This document shows positions 60,234-64,000 of a DNA stretch of 64,000 nucleotides, piece after piece. Position 1 is the stretch's first letter; every line of letters starts with the position of its first letter. The DNA comes from Dryas octopetala. Taxonomy: Eukaryota > Streptophyta > Magnoliopsida > Rosales > Rosaceae. The stretch covers positions 10,395,738 to 10,459,737 of the forward strand of contig OY992833.1 in NCBI GenBank assembly GCA_963921425.1. The letters are read 5' to 3'. A program made the position numbers and the translations under genes. The notes beneath the pieces are model-generated. The model was not told where the DNA came from and ran no database searches. It saw only the letters and a list, made by a program, of their open reading frames with translations.

Positions 60234-61714
60234 CGTAGCAACTTTTCCCCATTTGATTCTCTACCCTCAGTTGAGGTGCAAGGACTTTCCGACCTTCCGA
60301 CCCCTACAATGTCTGACGGAGGTCCTATTCTCGACCAAGTTGACAATACCCCGTTGGGTGACAAGCGAGGCAAGAAGACTGCCGAATCTGATCAAGAAGC
60401 ATACATCCAACGATTGGAGGCTCAACTCCAACGAACCCAGGAACAGCTCGACCTCTAAAAGGGTACAACACAGCTGTATGAGCGACTCCTCCACGACAAG
60501 GAAGAACATACCACTCCCCGGAGTGGTGAGAGGAGAAACTCCCACGACAGGGACGAACACACCACTCTCCGGAGTGGTGAGAGGAACCCCCCCGAAGGGA
60601 CCAAAATGTTCCGCGTCAACTGGACGTAGGGCAAGGTAGCCACCCACCCCTAGGTTTCCAAAAGAGACTTGTCCACCCGGTCAGCCGGGCCTGATCTGGC
60701 GAGCATCCTACCCGCTCTGAAGAATTCCACATTTATAGGGACTGTCGTCATCTGCTCGATGACAACCGCTCTCGACGAGAAGAGCAGCGGATGAACCGGG
60801 GTGAATCCAACCCACGACCCCAAGACTTTGAGGAGGAGAGGGCTTGCCTCTTACCGCCTCGACACATTTCAGCCTGAGCACAATGCTGACCAGCTAGCCC
60901 TCAATCTCGACCTAGCTAAAGAGCATCGGCCCCAGGCTGAGCTACACAAGTATGCCTACCAGCAACGGGCCACTCGATACTACAATTCTAAAGTTAAGCC
61001 TCGCCACTTCCGAGTGGGGGACTGGGTCCTGTGCAGCACTACCTTGACCAAAACGGGTGCTCTGAAACCTAACTGGGAAGGACTATATGAAATCATTGAA
61101 GTCATCCGTTCAGGCACATACAGGTTCCGCGCCACAACCGGCAAGGAACTCGGCAACTCTTGGCACGGCGAGCACCTCCACTACTTTTACAAGTAGACAA
61201 ATGTTGTACCCCCCGGGGACTTTTTTCAATTTCATCTATCTTATCGCTTTAAATAAATGCAAGTCCTACCACGGACACGTTTTTCTTCATTTTTTATTCA
61301 AAGTGTTAATTGTCTGTATGGACCCCCGGGCCATCCGACATCCGACCCTACCCATATCCGCACCATGCATTCAAGGCGCGACTATGGCAAATGCATTCAA
61401 GGGAAACTAAGTACCATGCATTCAAGGGAAACTAAATACCATACATTCAAAGAAAAATAGATTTCATGCATCCAAAGGAAACTAAGTACCATGCATTCGA
61501 GAAAATTCCGCAATACCATGTATTAAAAAGAAGGGCATCCTACCCCATAACGGGTCAGACACCCTCCAAATCATTCACATAACATTACGTACAAACTTAA
61601 TAATCAAAAGAGTTTGCAAGTTGGTACGGGCCACATCCGACTCGACCATACAACTCAAACCAAAATAGGGCGATGGTCCGCCCACCCCTGCTCCCGGGCC
61701 ATGAGTGCTCCAGA

Positions 61715-63990
61715 TATCTATTTGGGATCCTCTCCCATGTCATGCTCCTCACCTATGGATGCTCCATCCTCATGCTCTACCTCCTGGGTACCTTCCTCCG
61801 GGACGTTGTCATGCACATCATTACCAGCCCCTAGCAGACCACGCACGCGGTCCCAGTCAAAATCAGGGCACATCTCCTCGAGCTCTAATTTGCAATCGCC
61901 AAAGCCCATGGCATAGCTGCTGTTATACTCATTGTCCAACTTTTGCTTGGCTTGGCTTGGCTCAGCTTCTGCCCGCACTCCTCCAACTTTTGCCTCGCCT
62001 GGTCCGCCTCCTTCCTGGCCTGCAGCAGCTCAGCCTACAACGCATTGTTCTGGGCGACCAGGGTACTGACCTTCTCCTCGGTTGAGAGCGCTCTGTCCTT
62101 CCACACCACGAAACTCGACATCTCGTCTTTCATCTTCTCCACCGTGGCCAAGACACTAACATGTGCCTGATAAGTAAAGAACAGTGCCTGCCAGGTCGAA
62201 TGCCACGAAAGTGTTATCACAAGCTATAAAGTTTAAACTTTGGACATCTCGTCATGATATACCACTTTCCCTCACCTGGGACTGCTCGAAAAGGCCCGCT
62301 GCAAAACAGATAGCGGCTCAACACCATCGCCAATCACCCGGTCATCCCTCCCCTTCTTCAGGGACCCTCCAAAGTCTGTCACTGCCTGCTGTACCAGACA
62401 ATCCTCCTCTGGGACCGGATCAGGCGCAGTGGCTGTCCTCTTGCCCTCTCTCCCGTGCTCGGCCACATCTAATCCAGTCTTCCTTTTCCTCCCAGGAGAA
62501 GCCGCCTTCGGAACATGGGTGTTGGTAGACCCACTATGCCTCATACCCCCGGGCACTGACGCACCTCTACTTGTATTCACTTGGGACAAGCCACCCCCGA
62601 CCAACAACGCCCCCATCATCATCCTCCTCTGAGCAGGCGGGGCAGGACCAACCGGTCTACTTGTTTTCTTCGTATTGGCCATCTTCACTATAAGACCAAC
62701 AAAATCAATGAGCACAAGTTATTATCTCATCAACTAATACTCCAAGAGGGGACGTGCAGAAACTCACCTGGGACTCCGAAACCGTACTTGGCCAACTTCT
62801 TAGGAGACAAGAGGTATGCAGCGCTCAGCTTTCGAGCGGGTCGACTAAGCACCCTCCGCACCTCTTCCACGCTATCCTCCGACAATGGAAGCCTCTCCCA
62901 CTCACCCCCTGCAAAATCAAACAACAAAAGACTACTATTAGTTCAAGCACAATATCAGCTAATAATCCAAGTGTACACAGACCAATACATCGGCTCAACC
63001 AGACAACCTATTATGTGGAAATTTGTCGGCACTCTATTCATAGTCTTCCTCTCACTCCAGCCGAATTCCCAGGCTCCACTCGCAAAGAACCATTTTTTCT
63101 TCCACTCCTTGTTAGCGTCTGGGTGGCCTACTTGTATTTGGCGAGTTGTCCCATTGGTGAACTACCCGTTCGCCAACTGCGAGCAGTTCACCCACCCTCG
63201 CAAATTGGGACTCGACTTAATCTCAAACAAGTGTGAAAATTGAGCCATACTCGGGGCACCATACCCCTCATCCCGGAACAACACATACAGCCCAATTAAC
63301 GTTCTCCAACTATTGGGCGTCACCTGAGCTGGGGCAATTCCTAACTTCCTTAACATATACTGGAAATAGGGGTGGAGAGGAAGTCTAAACCCATGGTGAA
63401 AACTCTTGGCAAAACACAAAATGTGCCCCTCTGGCGGGTCACTCAAAACATCACTCCCAAGAGGCTCAGACAGATATAATCGGGAATTTGGAACTCCACC
63501 CTCAATTTTTCAAGCTCCTCCTCTTCATCCTGTTCTCACACAACCCATCCACGGACTAGTATGTCTTAGGCACAATGTGCCTACCCACATCACCACAACT
63601 GGTGGGCGTCTCTCCATCATCGCTGTCCTCACTACCAGTACCTTTTCCTTCACTTTCCATCACCATGGACAAGCTCTCCTGGACGGTCTTGAACACTTTG
63701 CCCACTCCCATGTTCACACACCCCATCCTTCTAGCAGCCACCACCCCGGCCCGAGCCCACTGCACCACGCCTCCGCACCGATCTGCGCCGCTACCCGCGC
63801 ACCACAAGTCCGACCCGACCAGCCCCCCCTCCGGCCCCTCTGCGCAACCCGAGCCGCCCACTGCGCACCAGCAGACCCGCGTCGCGCAGCAATACACCGT
63901 ATAGCATCCCAGCCCGCACTTGCGTTCCAATCCGGCCCGAGCCACCGAGCCCCCAGCGCAGCGCCTTCGAGCTTCAAACCGAGCTGACTT
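61715..63990 (-). mobile_element. Antisense extra ORF region of the Ty3/Tat element
   Basis: Minus-strand frames read FRLPLHPYFQYMLRKLGIAP and TPNSWRTLIGLYVLF (about 63,260-63,390), which match the gypsy-type transposon domain (Pfam Transposase_28 kind) common in plant genomes. Further on come a basic Pro/Gly-rich stretch (about 62,300-62,680) and a coiled-coil and acidic end (about 61,718-62,200, with SQAKQKLDNEYNSSYAMGFG). This N-to-C order fits the antisense extra ORF known from Tat-lineage elements. It is a fossil, not an intact gene. Confidence 0.6.
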
Positions 63991-64000
63991 GAGCTCGCCC

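Larger units (their letters stand above)
59584..64000 (+). mobile_element. Ty3-type (Tat lineage) LTR retrotransposon, broken, running off the right edge
   Basis: Parts in order: a 5' LTR (59584-60209), a primer binding site, a gag start reading MSDGGPILDQVDN (from 60309) with a coiled-coil piece QRLEAQLQRTQEQLDL, and an integrase C-terminal part (about 60,801-61,196) reading KVKPRHFRVGDWVL, LKPNWEGLYEIIEV and SWHGEHLHYFYK, followed by an antisense coding region. Most of gag and nearly all of pol are absent. An antisense extra ORF downstream of pol is known for some plant Tat-lineage elements, which supports the family. The 3' LTR is outside the window, so LTR-to-LTR age and the target duplication cannot be read. 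It is clearly broken, with several breaks. Confidence 0.75.

Noticed and set aside
61087-62528. Several plus-strand frames opposite the antisense region of the Ty3/Tat element
   Set aside because: They have no domain similarity; the recognisable protein similarity is on the minus strand, so the plus-strand frames are shadows.

Overview
This window is a piece of plant nuclear DNA, most likely from a woody eudicot. It is AT-rich, its introns have GT-AG borders, and it holds plant-type proteins (IMP4, RPN10 and vacuolar sorting receptor fragments, an ITN1/ACD6-like ankyrin protein, a Myb/SANT-like LIMYB relative, a GRF zinc-finger relative). Plant transposon families are dense (CACTA, MITEs, a tRNA-derived SINE, Ty1/copia and Ty3/Tat LTR elements). 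The species cannot be fixed from the sequence. Only one gene looks complete and normal; most of the rest is broken genes, gene fragments and nested repeats.

Layout. 0-3 kb: a 2.6 kb solo LTR with a perfect 5-bp target duplication and an internal 51-bp minisatellite. 3-15 kb: AT-rich DNA with scattered exon-like pieces of unrecognised genes; one has a plausible last exon ending in NPFA. 16-21 kb and 27.3-29.7 kb: two copies of a complex repeat built on a 223-bp satellite unit, each unit packed with inverted repeats. The first copy also carries a 742-bp, nearly identical copy of DNA found 5 kb upstream. 21-24.5 kb: an RPN10 (26S proteasome ubiquitin receptor) gene that lacks its first coding exons, has a new untranslated leader and an early stop. 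26 kb: one EGF-like exon pair of a vacuolar sorting receptor. 30-31 kb (minus): an ankyrin exon that runs into a GA microsatellite and a CACTA-type MITE.

31.7-37 kb: a copia solo LTR, a nested pair of inverted-repeat elements, two related elements with CTATTTGCACACC ends flanking a 3' piece of S-adenosylmethionine synthase, and another MITE. 38.5-47.4 kb (minus): a complete nine-exon IMP4 gene (293 aa) with a telo-box in its promoter and a SINE and a TIR element in its introns. 51-55 kb: a broken Myb/SANT-like gene and a short GRF-like membrane ORF. 55.8-58.9 kb: a CACTA element carrying exon-like DNA. 59.6 kb to the right edge: a broken Ty3/Tat-type LTR element with a 5' LTR, a primer binding site, gag and integrase remnants and an antisense extra ORF region.

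The genes do not form a pathway. IMP4 (ribosome biogenesis) is the one gene likely to work. The theme is how transposons have carried, cut and re-promoted host gene fragments: chimeric RPN10, the ankyrin ORF with a Leu-Ser tail, captured leader sequences in three element families, and the duplicated segment inside the satellite element.
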